Made by a program: the position numbers and the translations under genes. A model generated the notes under the pieces. That model worked only from the letters and a program-made list of their open reading frames with translations. It was not told the DNA's origin and did no database searches. 64,000 nucleotides of DNA from Planctomycetota bacterium (GTDB lineage: Bacteria; Planctomycetota; UBA1135; GCA-002686595). The stretch spans positions 48,556-112,555 of the forward strand of contig JACRIN010000083.1 of the NCBI GenBank assembly GCA_016220085.1, in the 5' to 3' direction. This document shows, piece after piece, positions 53,141 to 61,818 of this stretch (position 1 is its first letter; each line of letters starts with the position of its first letter).

Positions 53141-54499
53141 TCAGGCGCGCGCGCTTTCGAGCAAGGCGTGCAAACGACGCACGAGCGCGTGTTCGTCTTC
53201 GCGCGCGACTACGAGACTCAGGTTGATTTCGCTCGCGCCCATCGAGATCAACTCGACGTGGCAATCGCCCGCCGCGGCGAGCACGCGCGCCGCGGAACCG
53301 CGCGTGCGCTTCAAGCGCTCGCCGACGACCGCGACGATCGCTCGGTCCGGCACGACGTCGATGCGCGCGAACGGCTCGAGCTCGGCGCACAACTCCACGA
53401 GCGGCGCGTCGGCCTCGATCGTCAGCGACACGCTGACTTCCGCGGTCGCGACCAGGTCGATCGACGCACCGAAACGGCCGAACACGGCGAACAAGCGCGC
53501 GAGAAAACCCGCTTGATCGAGCATGCGCGTCGACGTCACCGTCAGCAACGTCACCGGCGAGCGACTCGCGAGCGCGGCGAGCGGACGACCGCTCGCCGCC
53601 TCCGCTCGGATCGTCGTGAAGCGACCGCCGGGCTTCGCCGTGTGTCGCACGGTCACCGGGATGCGGCGCAGGGTCGCGGGTTGGATGGTCGCGGGATGCA
53701 GCACCTTCGCGCCGAACGCGGCGAGCTCGGCGGCTTCCGCGAACGAGAGCTCGGGGATAGGACGCGCCTCGGGCACGATGCGGGGATCGGCGGTGTACAC
53801 GCCTTCGACGTCGGTCCAGATCTGCACTTCGTCGGCGTCGAGCGCCGCGCCGAGCAACGCGGCGGACCAATCGCTGCCTCCGCGGCCGAGCGTCGTCGTC
53901 ACGCCGTGCTCGGTCGCGCCGACGAAGCCCTGCGTCACCACGACGCGGCCCGGGCGAACGCGCGGCGCGAGTTCCGCGGCGCAGAGCTCGCGGATCCGCG
54001 CCTCGTTGGGCTCCGCGGAGCCGAAACTCGCGTCGGTGCGCAGCACGCGGCGGACGTCGAACCATTCGCCGGCGAGCTCCTCGCGCGCGACCAGCGCGGC
54101 GAAGAGCCGGGTCGACAAGAGCTCGCCGGTGCTCGCGATCGCGTCGCGGGAGCGCGCGGAGAGTTCGCCGAGCATCGCGACGCCGTCGAGGCGCTTTTCG
54201 AGCGCGGAGAGCTCGCCGTCCAATGCGAGGGCGAGCTCGGCGGGCACGTCGTCGCCGAAGAGTTCCCGCGCAAGAGCCGCGTGCCGCGCGCGGATCCCCA
54301 ACGCGAGCTCGCGCGCGCCGACCGCGTCGCCTCGCTCGGCGGCGCGAGCCGCCGCGAGCAGCGCGTCGGTCGTCTTGCCGGTCGCCGAGAGCACCACGAG
54401 CGGTGCGTGCGGCAGCGCCTCGCGCGCCAGCGCGGCGACGCGCTTCAAGAGCTCGCCGGTCGCGACCGACGAGCCCCCGAACTTGAGCACGCGCGTCAC
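53141..54499 (-). CDS. lysC: aspartate kinase
   Basis: 452 residues from the GTG at 54499, which forms a GTGA overlap with the asd stop. The N-terminal KFGGSSVA nucleotide/aspartate loop, STGELLS and the central TTLGRGGSDWSAAL motif define the kinase. Two C-terminal ACT domains (starting VTLLTVTSTRMLDQAGFLA and VAVVGERLK) bind the feedback effector, probably lysine or threonine. It phosphorylates aspartate, the first step to lysine, threonine and methionine. There is no fused homoserine dehydrogenase, so it is monofunctional. A much longer open frame continues upstream but runs antisense-like through asd and is ignored. Confidence 0.94.
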   Translation of the reverse strand: MTRVLKFGGSSVATGELLKRVAALAREALPHAPLVVLSATGKTTDALLAAARAAERGDAVGARELALGIRARHAALARELFGDDVPAELALALDGELSALEKRLDGVAMLGELSARSRDAIASTGELLSTRLFAALVAREELAGEWFDVRRVLRTDASFGSAEPNEARIRELCAAELAPRVRPGRVVVTQGFVGATEHGVTTTLGRGGSDWSAALLGAALDADEVQIWTDVEGVYTADPRIVPEARPIPELSFAEAAELAAFGAKVLHPATIQPATLRRIPVTVRHTAKPGGRFTTIRAEAASGRPLAALASRSPVTLLTVTSTRMLDQAGFLARLFAVFGRFGASIDLVATAEVSVSLTIEADAPLVELCAELEPFARIDVVPDRAIVAVVGERLKRTRGSAARVLAAAGDCHVELISMGASEINLSLVVAREDEHALVRRLHALLESARA

Positions 54500-55593
54500 G
54501 GCTCGATCAACCCGCGCGCGAGCGCGAGCTCCGCGTTGAGGATCGAAGCGCCCGCCGCGCCGCGCTCGGCGTTGTGGCCGAGCGCCGAGAACTTGAAATC
54601 GAGCACGCCGCACTCGCGCAGCCGGCCGACGTGCACCGCCATCCCGCGCTCGGTGTCGACGTCGAGACGTACCTGGGGACGATCGGGACTCGCGTGCAAC
54701 ACGAGCGGCCGCGCGAGCGCGCTCGGCAGACCGAGCTCCGCGATCGCGCCGCGCCACGACTCGAACGCCGCGCGCACGTCGTCCGCGCTCGCGCTCCGCG
54801 CGAGCCGCACCGACACCGACAGCGTGTGTCCGTCGAGCACCGGAACGCGATAGCAGGCCGCCGAAACGCGCAACGCCGCGGGCCGCAACGCGTCGCCGAG
54901 CCAGACGCCGAGCATCTTGGCGGGCTCCTCGGCGAGCTTCTCCTCCTCGTTGCGGATGAACGGCACGACGTTGCCGAGGATGTCGAGGCTCGCGACGCCG
55001 GGATAGCCCGCGCCGGAAACCGCCTGGAAGCTGGTGACCATCACGTCGCTCAATCCGAACGCGCGTTCGAGCGGCGCGAGCGCGAGCGTCAGCACGGTCG
55101 CCGTGCAATTCGGATTGCACACCAGCGCGCCGCGCGTGCCTCGCAAGCGCTGTTGCACGCGCGCGAGCTCGAGGTGCTCCGCGTTGACCTCGGGGATCAA
55201 GAGCGGCACGTCGGCGTGCATGCGGAACGCGCTCGCGTTCGAGAACACCCACGCGCCGTTCGCGGCGAACGCGGGCTCGAGCTCGAGCGCAGGCCCCGTA
55301 TCGAGCGCCGAGAACACGATGCGGGCTCCAAGACCGACGAGCTCGTCGGGAGTCGCGCGCCGCAGCCGCGCAGCGCCGAAACCGCCGTACGCGAGCCCGT
55401 GGCTCTCGGTCGGGAGTCGCCACGCGCACGCCTCGTCGTAGCGTTTGCCCGCGTTCTGCTCGCTCGCCGCCAACGCGACGACGCAAAACCACGGATGGCG
55501 CGCGAGGCGCGCGACGAAACGCTGTCCGACGACGCCGGTGGCGCCGAGGACCGCGACGGGGATCGGTGCACGGGGAACGGCCATGGCGCCCAT
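54496..55593 (-). CDS. asd: aspartate-semialdehyde dehydrogenase
   Basis: 365 residues. The NADP-binding VAVLGATGVVGQRFV, the catalytic Cys in VCNPNCTATVL and SFQAVSGAGYPG mark the family. The sequence follows the archaeal/fungal-type branch more than the E. coli type. It reduces aspartyl phosphate to the semialdehyde, the step right after LysC. Two in-frame ATGs (55593 and 55584) are 9 bases apart and either may be used. The asd-lysC order with a GTGA overlap means the two enzymes of successive steps are translated together. The S1-protein gene is divergent, 114 bp away. Confidence 0.95.
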   Translation of the reverse strand: MGAMAVPRAPIPVAVLGATGVVGQRFVARLARHPWFCVVALAASEQNAGKRYDEACAWRLPTESHGLAYGGFGAARLRRATPDELVGLGARIVFSALDTGPALELEPAFAANGAWVFSNASAFRMHADVPLLIPEVNAEHLELARVQQRLRGTRGALVCNPNCTATVLTLALAPLERAFGLSDVMVTSFQAVSGAGYPGVASLDILGNVVPFIRNEEEKLAEEPAKMLGVWLGDALRPAALRVSAACYRVPVLDGHTLSVSVRLARSASADDVRAAFESWRGAIAELGLPSALARPLVLHASPDRPQVRLDVDTERGMAVHVGRLRECGVLDFKFSALGHNAERGAAGASILNAELALARGLIEP

Positions 55594-55675
55594 CCCAACC
55601 GACGCCGACGATCCTTCAAGCGCCGGCCCGCGATTCCGGATGCCGCGCGAGCCTGGCGCCGCGGCGAGGCGCCCC

Positions 55676-55681
55676 TACAAT
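55676..55681 (+). promoter_or_regulatory. candidate -10 element of the S1-domain gene
   Basis: TACAAT 26 bases before the ATG at 55708; a start about 7 bases downstream would give a leader of about 20 bases. No convincing -35 box. Tentative. Confidence 0.3.
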
Positions 55682-55707
55682 GCTCGGCCCCCTAGAACTT
55701 GCGAGCC

Positions 55708-56910
55708 ATGACCAAGCCCTCCTCCAACGATCCCCTTCAAAGCGAAATCGAGTCCGCCCTCGACGGCATCAACCTCCAGGACCTCGACGAGCAAGGCCGA
55801 GCCCCACGAGCGAAAGGCGCGCGCGGACCGAGCCTCTGGAAGGGCGTGGTCGCCGGCGTCAGCGGTCGCGACGTGATCATCGAGCTCGGACCGCGCGCGC
55901 AGGGCGTGATCGCGCTGACCGAGTTCGAGACCGAGCCCAAGGTCGGCGAGGTCTTCGAATTCACCGCGCACGGCCAAGAGGACGGACTCTGGAAGCTCTC
56001 GCGGCGCGAAGCGAAGGCGCTCGCCGCGTGGAACGACATCGAAGTCGGCTCGCTGGTCAAGGCGCGGGTCAGCGGTCAGAACACCGGCGGGCTCGAGCTC
56101 TCGATCGGACCGCTGCGCGCGTTCATGCCGGCGTCGCACGTGTCGCTGGAGCGCGTCGAGAACCTCGCGCAGTTCATCGGCCAAGCGTTCGAGGTCGAGG
56201 TGCTCGAAGTCGACATCGACAAGAAGCGCGTGCTCGTGTCGCGCCGCAGCGTGCTCGCCAAGGAGCGCGAGACGCAACGCGAAACGACCGTCGGCGGCCT
56301 CGCGGTCGGCCAGCTCATCCAAGGCAAGGTCACCCGCGTCGAAGCGTTCGGCGCGTTCGTCGACCTCGGCGGCCTCGAAGGCTTGGTGCACGTCTCCGCG
56401 CTGTCGCGCACGCGCGTCGAGAATCCCGCGGACGTCGTCCACGTCGGCCAGCAGGTCAAAGCCAAGATCATGAAGATCGAGGACGGCGGTCGGCGCATCG
56501 CGCTCTCGATGAAGGAGCTCGAAGCCGATCCGTGGGAGGAAGTCGGCAATCGCATCGCGCCCGGTCTGCAGATCAGCGGCCGCGTCGTGCGCTTGATGGA
56601 GTTCGGCGCGTTCGTCGAGCTCTTGCCCGGCATCGAAGGCCTGCTGCACGTCAGCCAGATGGGCAAGGAACGCGTGCGCCGCCCGCAGGACGCGGTCAAG
56701 CCCGGCGAGACCGTCTCGGTGCGCGTGGTCACCGTCGATCCGCGCGCGAAGCGCATCGCGCTCTCGCGCCTCGACGATCGCGGCGCGTTGATCGGCTCCG
56801 AGGACGCGGTCGAAGGCTCGGTGATCGAAGAGGTCATCCAGCGCACGCAAGTCGAAGCGAAGACCAACCTGGGCTCGCTGTTCAAGAAGGCGCTCGGCGA
56901 CAAGCAGTAG
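55708..56910 (+). CDS. S1-domain RNA-binding protein (RpsA-like, four domains)
   Basis: 400 residues from the ATG at 55708. Four S1/OB modules begin at about residues 43, 112, 203 and 288; the last two are the most canonical (GKVTRVEAFGAFVDLGGLEG, GRVVRLMEFGAFVELLPGIE, each followed by G-L-x-H-V-S). The first two are more divergent. Ribosomal protein S1 usually has six domains in Proteobacteria and four in several other phyla, so this could be the S1 of this organism or an S1-like accessory factor. It binds mRNA in the cytoplasm. It is divergent from asd, with a TACAAT element upstream. Confidence 0.85.
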   Translation: MTKPSSNDPLQSEIESALDGINLQDLDEQGRAPRAKGARGPSLWKGVVAGVSGRDVIIELGPRAQGVIALTEFETEPKVGEVFEFTAHGQEDGLWKLSRREAKALAAWNDIEVGSLVKARVSGQNTGGLELSIGPLRAFMPASHVSLERVENLAQFIGQAFEVEVLEVDIDKKRVLVSRRSVLAKERETQRETTVGGLAVGQLIQGKVTRVEAFGAFVDLGGLEGLVHVSALSRTRVENPADVVHVGQQVKAKIMKIEDGGRRIALSMKELEADPWEEVGNRIAPGLQISGRVVRLMEFGAFVELLPGIEGLLHVSQMGKERVRRPQDAVKPGETVSVRVVTVDPRAKRIALSRLDDRGALIGSEDAVEGSVIEEVIQRTQVEAKTNLGSLFKKALGDKQ

Positions 56911-57007
56911 TCGCCGACGGTCGGCCGATCGAACACGCGCCGCGTGTTCCTCCGAGTACGTGGGAACGCGCGGCGCGCTTCTCGGCCGAGTGCTTGCCGT
57001 CGCGCGC

Positions 57008-57595
57008 TCAGAACACGCAGTCGGTGCAACCAGCGATGTACGCGCCCGACGCGGTGACGACCGCGTGCCACGTGCCGTCGCTCGACTGCGTCAGCGACGT
57101 CAGCTTGTAGCCGCCGAGCACGCTGATGAACGGCGCGCACCCGGGCACCGGGCACGGCGGGCACTTCACGTGGCTGTACGCCCACAGTTTGTCGTTGCAG
57201 TCGTTGAAGGCCGCGATCAGCGCGTCGACCGCCGTCGCGCCCCAACCCTGACCGCTCATGCCGTTCGGTGGCGTGACGACGCCGACGCCTTCACCGCATT
57301 TGACGCCCCCTGCGTCGCCGTCGCCGTCGACCTCAGCATCGTTCGACGAGTGCGTGATCGCGAAGGACGCGAACTCCCCGGACGACGTCAGCAGACGCGC
57401 GACGAGGTCGTGCGTTTCGGGGGCGTCGCGATCGAGGCCATGGAGCGAGATCAGGTGCGACGGACGCAGCGGGTTCGATTCCGCGGTAGCGCGCTCCGAT
57501 TGCGCCGCCGCGGCAAGGTTCGGCGTCGCCGCGCCGAACGAGAATGCCACACCGAGGAGGATCGAACCAAGAACGGAGAGCATGCCGAGCTTCAT
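57008..57595 (-). CDS. exported Cys-rich-tail protein, unknown function
   Basis: 195 residues from the ATG at 57595. A signal peptide (MKLGMLSVLGSILLGVAFSFG) leads to a mature chain with an Asp/Gly-rich segment (SNDAEVDGDGDAGGVKCGEG). The tail contains CPPCPVPGCAP and ends CTDCVF, six cysteines in the last 50 residues. The tail suggests disulfide bonds or metal binding outside the cytoplasm; the Asp-rich loop could bind Ca2+. Otherwise unrecognised. It is convergent with the S1 gene and divergent from the DUF1992 gene. Confidence 0.6.
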   Translation of the reverse strand: MKLGMLSVLGSILLGVAFSFGAATPNLAAAAQSERATAESNPLRPSHLISLHGLDRDAPETHDLVARLLTSSGEFASFAITHSSNDAEVDGDGDAGGVKCGEGVGVVTPPNGMSGQGWGATAVDALIAAFNDCNDKLWAYSHVKCPPCPVPGCAPFISVLGGYKLTSLTQSSDGTWHAVVTASGAYIAGCTDCVF

Positions 57596-57806
57596 GACGT
57601 GTGACTCCAACTATGGGTCCCTTGGAATTCGCGCGTCACACTCGCGCCGCGCGGTAGTCGACTCGTTCGCCCGCCGAGCGTGGAGGGAGTTGCAGTCGAC
57701 TCCGATTCCCCATCGAGTCGGCGCGCGAAAGACCCTCCCGCGTCGCTCCACCCCACACACCCGAAGCGTGGAGCGCAGCAAGCCTCCGTGCCCGATCGTG
57801 GACTCC

Positions 57807-58218
57807 ATGGGTCGGGCAGTCGCTCCTCGCGGATGCGCTGGATCGTGTCGCCGAGCAGGAGCTCCTTGTCGCGCTCGAACGCGGCGAGTTCGAGCGCTTG
57901 CCCGGCGCGGGCCGGCCGTTCGCGCTCGACGAGCTCGCGCGCGTGCCGGAGGAACTGCGCAGCGCGTACCTACCCTTGAAGAGCGCGGGGATCCTGCCGG
58001 AGGAGCTGCAGCTGAGGCGGGAGCTCGTGCGGGTCGGCGATCTAGTCGCGGCTTCCCACGACGAGGGCGCGAAACGACAGCAGCTCGCCGCGCGCACGTC
58101 GGAGCCGCTGCTCCACGCGCAGTTGCTCGAGAAGCGCGGCTTCGGTCCAGGACATCAAGACTACGCCGAGCGGATCGCCCCAGAGCCCGGCGAGGACGCG
58201 AGGCACAGTGCCGAGTAG
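57807..58218 (+). CDS. DUF1992/DnaJ-homologue-subfamily-C28-like protein, start frame broken
   Basis: From 57811 the frame encodes the conserved DUF1992 pattern: [26 protein letters not shown], then VPEELRSAYLPLKSAGILPE. The reading frame has no ATG, GTG or TTG upstream of these residues. The nearest good start, ATG at 57807, is out of frame by one base. Removing one G from the GGG run right after it would give M-V-G-Q-S-L-L-A-D-A-L-D-R, the expected N-terminus. So either this is a one-base indel in the assembly, a natural frameshift, or a rare CTG start is used. The C-terminal half is intact to the stop at 58216-58218. The function of the family is unknown. Confidence 0.55.
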
Positions 58219-58376
58219 CGGAATGGCGGAGCGCCTCAGGGCGCAATCCCGGCCGGCGGCGCTCCGCGGCATTCGCCTTCGTGGTCGTCCCGATCGCGCC
58301 GCACGCGGCGCGTTGCTTCCACCGATCACGATCCGCCCGCTCCCTGGGACGTCGAAAGCGGCGGCGCGCTCCGGCG

Positions 58377-58655
58377 TCAGCGACCCGCGACGCGGCTGAG
58401 CAGCGTGTAGAGCGAGCGCGCGAGCGACGAGTCGATGCTGACCAGCGCGTTCGAGCTCCAACGACCGGTCTTCTCGAGCAGGTAGTCGACGAGCATGTCG
58501 TCGAGCCCGCTCGCGAGCGGGTAGCCGCCGTCGCCCGAGTCGATCGACTCGAGCAGCCGCAGGAAGCCGACGCGCTTCATCGATTCCATCCGCGCGGTGA
58601 CGCCGGCGCTCGCGGCGGGGCCGCGCATCAGCTCGATCTCGCGCGGCGCGAGCGG
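58377..58655 (-). pseudogene. duplicated 3' fragment of the adjacent Gfo/Idh oxidoreductase gene
   Basis: About 275 bases closely match the 3' end of the oxidoreductase gene at 59102-60133, judged by eye at around 90 percent identity. It runs from the stop (here TGA at 58377-58379) back to a point reading PREIELMRGPAASAGVTARM. The copy keeps its reading frame, and differences are mostly conservative (for example SIDSSLARSLYTLLSRVAGR against SIDSGLARTLYSTLSRIAGR). The Rossmann domain and catalytic part are absent. An 82-codon ATG frame could still be translated, so a domesticated mini-protein is possible, but a remnant of local duplication is simpler. Confidence 0.75.
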
Positions 58656-58772
58656 TCCGGCGCCGGTCCGACGCCGCTCCGATTGCCGACGGCCGCAGGC
58701 CGCGTTGCGGCACCTGCCGGCGGGTACTTGTCGATCGACGGCTACGCGCGCAGACTCGGAACGGAGAGCGGC

Positions 58773-59084
58773 ATGACGCGCGCGTCGAAACGTCGGGCTG
58801 CATCGCGCTTGCGCGCGTTCGCGCAGCCGGTCCTCCGTCGCGCGAGGTCGAGCGCTTGCGCCGCGGCGCTTCTCCTCGCGGGCTGCGCGGGCCCGCGCGG
58901 CACCGAGCCGCCCTGGATCTACGGACTCTCGCGCGCCGTGTACTCCGGCGACACGATCGAATACCAACCCGCCGAACAGTCGGCGAACGACGTCGCCCTG
59001 CTCACGTTCCTCATCCTCCCGTTCGTGATCGACACGGTGCTCCTGCCGATCACGATCCCGCACGACGTCTTCTGCGTCGACTGA
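58773..59084 (+). CDS. YceK/YidQ-like small lipoprotein
   Basis: 103 residues from the ATG at 58773. A long basic N-terminus leads to a hydrophobic helix and the lipobox LLAGC. The mature 60 residues (YGLSRAVYSGDTIEY, then a hydrophobic LLTFLILPFVIDTVLLPITI, ending DVFCVD) follow the YceK/DUF1375 pattern of small bacterial lipoproteins with an 'ID.P.S...DT..LP'-like centre. Function unknown; probably periplasm-facing. It sits between the two copies of the duplicated oxidoreductase 3' end, on the opposite strand. Confidence 0.7.
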   Translation: MTRASKRRAASRLRAFAQPVLRRARSSACAAALLLAGCAGPRGTEPPWIYGLSRAVYSGDTIEYQPAEQSANDVALLTFLILPFVIDTVLLPITIPHDVFCVD

Positions 59085-59101
59085 GCTCGCACGACCGCGC
59101 G

Positions 59102-60133
59102 TCAGCGGCCCGCGATGCGGCTCAACGTCGAGTAGAGCGTGCGCGCGAGCCCGGAGTCGATGCTGGTCAGCGCGTTCGAGCTCCAACGACCGGACTTCTC
59201 GAGCAGGTAGTCGACCAACATGTCGTCGAGCCCGCTCGCGAGCGGGTAGCCGCCCATCTCTGAGTGGATCGACTCGAGCAGGCGCAGGAAGCCGACGCGC
59301 TTCATCGCTTCCATCCGCGCGGTGACGCCGGTGCTCGCGGCGGGGCCGCGCATCAGCTCGACCTCGCGCGGCGCGAGCCGAACGACGCGCTCGCCGATCC
59401 GGAAGCCGACGCAATCGGCGCCTTCGAGCACCGGCTCGAGCGTCCGGGCGCCGCTCGGCGCGTGCCCGCGCTCGGCGATCGAGCCCTTCGCGCAGTGGAG
59501 CTCGATCCAGCCGCTCGCGTAGTCGCGCGGCTCGACGATCACGGCGCGTCGCTCTCCGTCGATCGTCACCGTGCGACGACGACCGCCGTCGACGCGCGTG
59601 CGCCGCGCCGCGGCGATGCGCTCGACGCCGAAGAGCCCCTTGAGCGTCGCGAACGCGTGGTACGCGTACGCCGCGTGCAACAGGCGCACTTCGACCAGGG
59701 GCCCGAGTTCGCCGTGCGCGAGCTCCGCGCGCACGACGTCGAACCACGGCAAGAAGTAGCAGTCCTCCGCGACCCACACGTTGCGGAAGCGACGGAACTG
59801 CGCGGTGTGACGGAAGTGCTTGAGCAGCAGCACCGGCGTGTCGATCAGCAGGTCGACCGCACCGAGGTCGAAGCGCGCGAGCGACGCGAGCACCTGCGGC
59901 ACCGCCTGCTTGCCGACCGCCATGTAGACCAGATCCGCGCCCGCGAAGGTCCGCGCGTCGAGCGCCGCGAGCGCGCGCACGTCGAAGCGCCGGCCCGCGA
60001 GCGTCTCCTCGCGCGCGCTGCGGCCGAGCACCCCGTGGATCTCGAAGCGCTCGCCCGCGGCGACCAGCGCCGGCACGGCGGTCTCCTTGACGCGCTTGCC
60101 CGCGCCGACGATCCACACGCGCCGCGTGCTCAC
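59102..60133 (-). CDS. Gfo/Idh/MocA-type oxidoreductase
   Basis: 343 residues from the GTG at 60133, which overlaps the GMC gene stop as GTGA. The N-terminal dinucleotide motif reads VWIVGAGKRVKETAVPAL. The loop normally holding the E-K-P catalytic Lys reads DTPVLLLKHF, so the usual motif is altered although one Lys is near. The C-terminal beta domain is present up to a distinctive tail (RVGFLRLLESI, then GLDDMLVDYLLEK) whose duplicate lies at 58377. It probably oxidises or epimerises a sugar or cyclitol with NAD(P). Coupling with a GMC oxidoreductase suggests two successive steps on the same substrate. Confidence 0.75.
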   Translation of the reverse strand: MSTRRVWIVGAGKRVKETAVPALVAAGERFEIHGVLGRSAREETLAGRRFDVRALAALDARTFAGADLVYMAVGKQAVPQVLASLARFDLGAVDLLIDTPVLLLKHFRHTAQFRRFRNVWVAEDCYFLPWFDVVRAELAHGELGPLVEVRLLHAAYAYHAFATLKGLFGVERIAAARRTRVDGGRRRTVTIDGERRAVIVEPRDYASGWIELHCAKGSIAERGHAPSGARTLEPVLEGADCVGFRIGERVVRLAPREVELMRGPAASTGVTARMEAMKRVGFLRLLESIHSEMGGYPLASGLDDMLVDYLLEKSGRWSSNALTSIDSGLARTLYSTLSRIAGR

Positions 60134-61800
60134 GAGCGCACCCTCGCGCGACGGGCTCCGAGCGTGGCTCCGAGGTGCTCCGCGAGTCGGATCGAGAGCG
60201 CGGTGATCGTGAACGTCGGATTCGCCGAGCCGCTGGTCGGGAACACCGAGCCGCCCGCGAGCCACACGTTCGGCACCGCGTGGAGCCTGAGGTTCGCGTC
60301 GACGACCGAACGGCGCGGATCGCGGCCCATCCGCGTCGTGCCGAGGTGGTGCGAGGCATCCTGATCGATCGGCCACGGCTCGGCGCGCTCGAGCGCGGTG
60401 TCGAGCTTGCCGAAGCCCGTCGCCGCGAGCTCGTCGCGCAACACGGCGTGGAGCGCGATCAGCGAGCTGCGATCGCGCGCGGTCGGACGGTGACGCACGA
60501 CGGTCTCGGGCTGGCCGTATTCGTCGCGCTCGTTGCCGAGGAGCACGCGGTTCTCCGGATCGGGTTCCATCTCCATGAAGTTGCGCAACCGTACCGCACG
60601 CACCTTCGGTCGCGCACGCCCGAACACCCGGTGGTACGCATAGCGCGACACCTTCGGCGCGTCGGCGACGACGTTCCAGCCGAGCCCGAGCCAGCCGCCC
60701 GCCGTCTTTCGCTCGTTCTGCAGATCGGAATCGTCGCCGGTCTCCGAGTAGTCGCGCAACGCGACCGTCTCGGCCTTGCCCTTGCCGCGGACGCGGCGCA
60801 TCACGAGCTTCGAGCGCTTAGCGAGCGCGACCAGCGACTCGACTCCGCACGAATCGGACCACGGGAACAGCGGTTCGAAGCGCACGTAGCTGTTCAACAA
60901 CTGTCGTTCGCGCTGCACGTCCTCCGAGAGGCGCAGGCCCGCGTACCCGGCGAAGCCCTTGTGCAGCGCGCCGAAGTAGTACGGCAGCTCGACGATCGGC
61001 CGCGCGAGCGCGACGACGCCGTGGTAGTTCTTCGGGTGGTTCATCAGCCAGCGGCCGACCTGGTCGTGCTCGTTGCCCAAGCCGCGGTCGCAGAGGTCGC
61101 ACGAAGCGAGCAGCAGGCGCGCGTTCTCAAGGCCGCCGGTCGCGAGCACGAATGCGCGCGCGCCGAGCTCGCTCTCGCCGCCGCGCGAGCTCCGGATGCG
61201 CGCGCGCTCGACCACGCCGCGCGTCGAGCGCAGTTCGAGCACCGTCGCATCGAGGAAGAGGTCGACGCCCTCGCGCTCGAAGATCTCGCCGTGCTCGCGC
61301 GCGAAGTTCTGCGGCTCGGCCGCGGCGAGGAAGATCTTCTCGTCGAGCGCGCGCCACGTCGGCCGCCACTCGCCGCACTCGCGCAGGCCCGCGAGCCCGC
61401 CCGCGAAAAGCTCGGGCGAAGCGAAGCGATAGCGCGCGGCCGCCGCCCAGTGCGGCACGAGTTCCTCGCGCGCGATCGGCCAGCCCGACTCGGCGAGGAA
61501 CGGACGGAGCTCGAAGTCGATCGCGTCGAGCGGGCTCGCGAGCCCCGCCCACGTCGTCGACGCGCCGCCGAACACCCGCTCGCGCGAGTAGTCCTTGATC
61601 CGGATGCCCTCGCTCCGCACGCGGCGCAGCCGATCGCCGAGCGGAGTCGGCGCGCGCCGGCCGCTCTCGAGCACCGCGATCCGCAGGCCGGAGTCCGCGA
61701 GCTCGCGCGCGACCGTCATTCCCGCCGGCCCGGAGCCGACGATCACCAGGTCGTACTCGGCGGCGCGCGGCGCGTCGGTTTCGGCGAGGTCGTGGATCAT
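60130..61800 (-). CDS. GMC-family FAD oxidoreductase
   Basis: 556 residues from an ATG. The N-terminal ADP-binding motif is DLVIVGSGPAGMTVAREL, followed by the GMC-type VFGGASTTWAGLASPLD flavin loop. C-terminal DASHHLGTTRMG carries the catalytic His pair region, and ANPTFTITALSIRLAEHL closes the FAD domain. The family oxidises alcohols or sugars (for example glucose 3-dehydrogenase or gluconate dehydrogenase large subunit). No small subunit or cytochrome c gene is adjacent. It is followed by the Gfo/Idh gene with a 4-bp overlap. panB lies upstream on the same strand (18 bp), so the three may be cotranscribed. Confidence 0.88.
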   Translation of the reverse strand: MIHDLAETDAPRAAEYDLVIVGSGPAGMTVARELADSGLRIAVLESGRRAPTPLGDRLRRVRSEGIRIKDYSRERVFGGASTTWAGLASPLDAIDFELRPFLAESGWPIAREELVPHWAAAARYRFASPELFAGGLAGLRECGEWRPTWRALDEKIFLAAAEPQNFAREHGEIFEREGVDLFLDATVLELRSTRGVVERARIRSSRGGESELGARAFVLATGGLENARLLLASCDLCDRGLGNEHDQVGRWLMNHPKNYHGVVALARPIVELPYYFGALHKGFAGYAGLRLSEDVQRERQLLNSYVRFEPLFPWSDSCGVESLVALAKRSKLVMRRVRGKGKAETVALRDYSETGDDSDLQNERKTAGGWLGLGWNVVADAPKVSRYAYHRVFGRARPKVRAVRLRNFMEMEPDPENRVLLGNERDEYGQPETVVRHRPTARDRSSLIALHAVLRDELAATGFGKLDTALERAEPWPIDQDASHHLGTTRMGRDPRRSVVDANLRLHAVPNVWLAGGSVFPTSGSANPTFTITALSIRLAEHLGATLGARRARVRS

Positions 61801-61818
61801 CGCCCGCGCGGATCGAGT

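Noticed and set aside
54500..55492. An N-terminal extension of aspartate kinase of about 330 residues.
   Set aside because: It lies within asd in a different frame, is Arg-rich, and LysC motifs begin directly after the GTG at 54499.
58042..58803. A long minus-strand frame across the duplicated fragment and into the DUF1992 gene.
   Set aside because: It is out of frame with the oxidoreductase-like fragment and Arg-rich. Only the frame ending at 58377 matches the neighbouring oxidoreductase.
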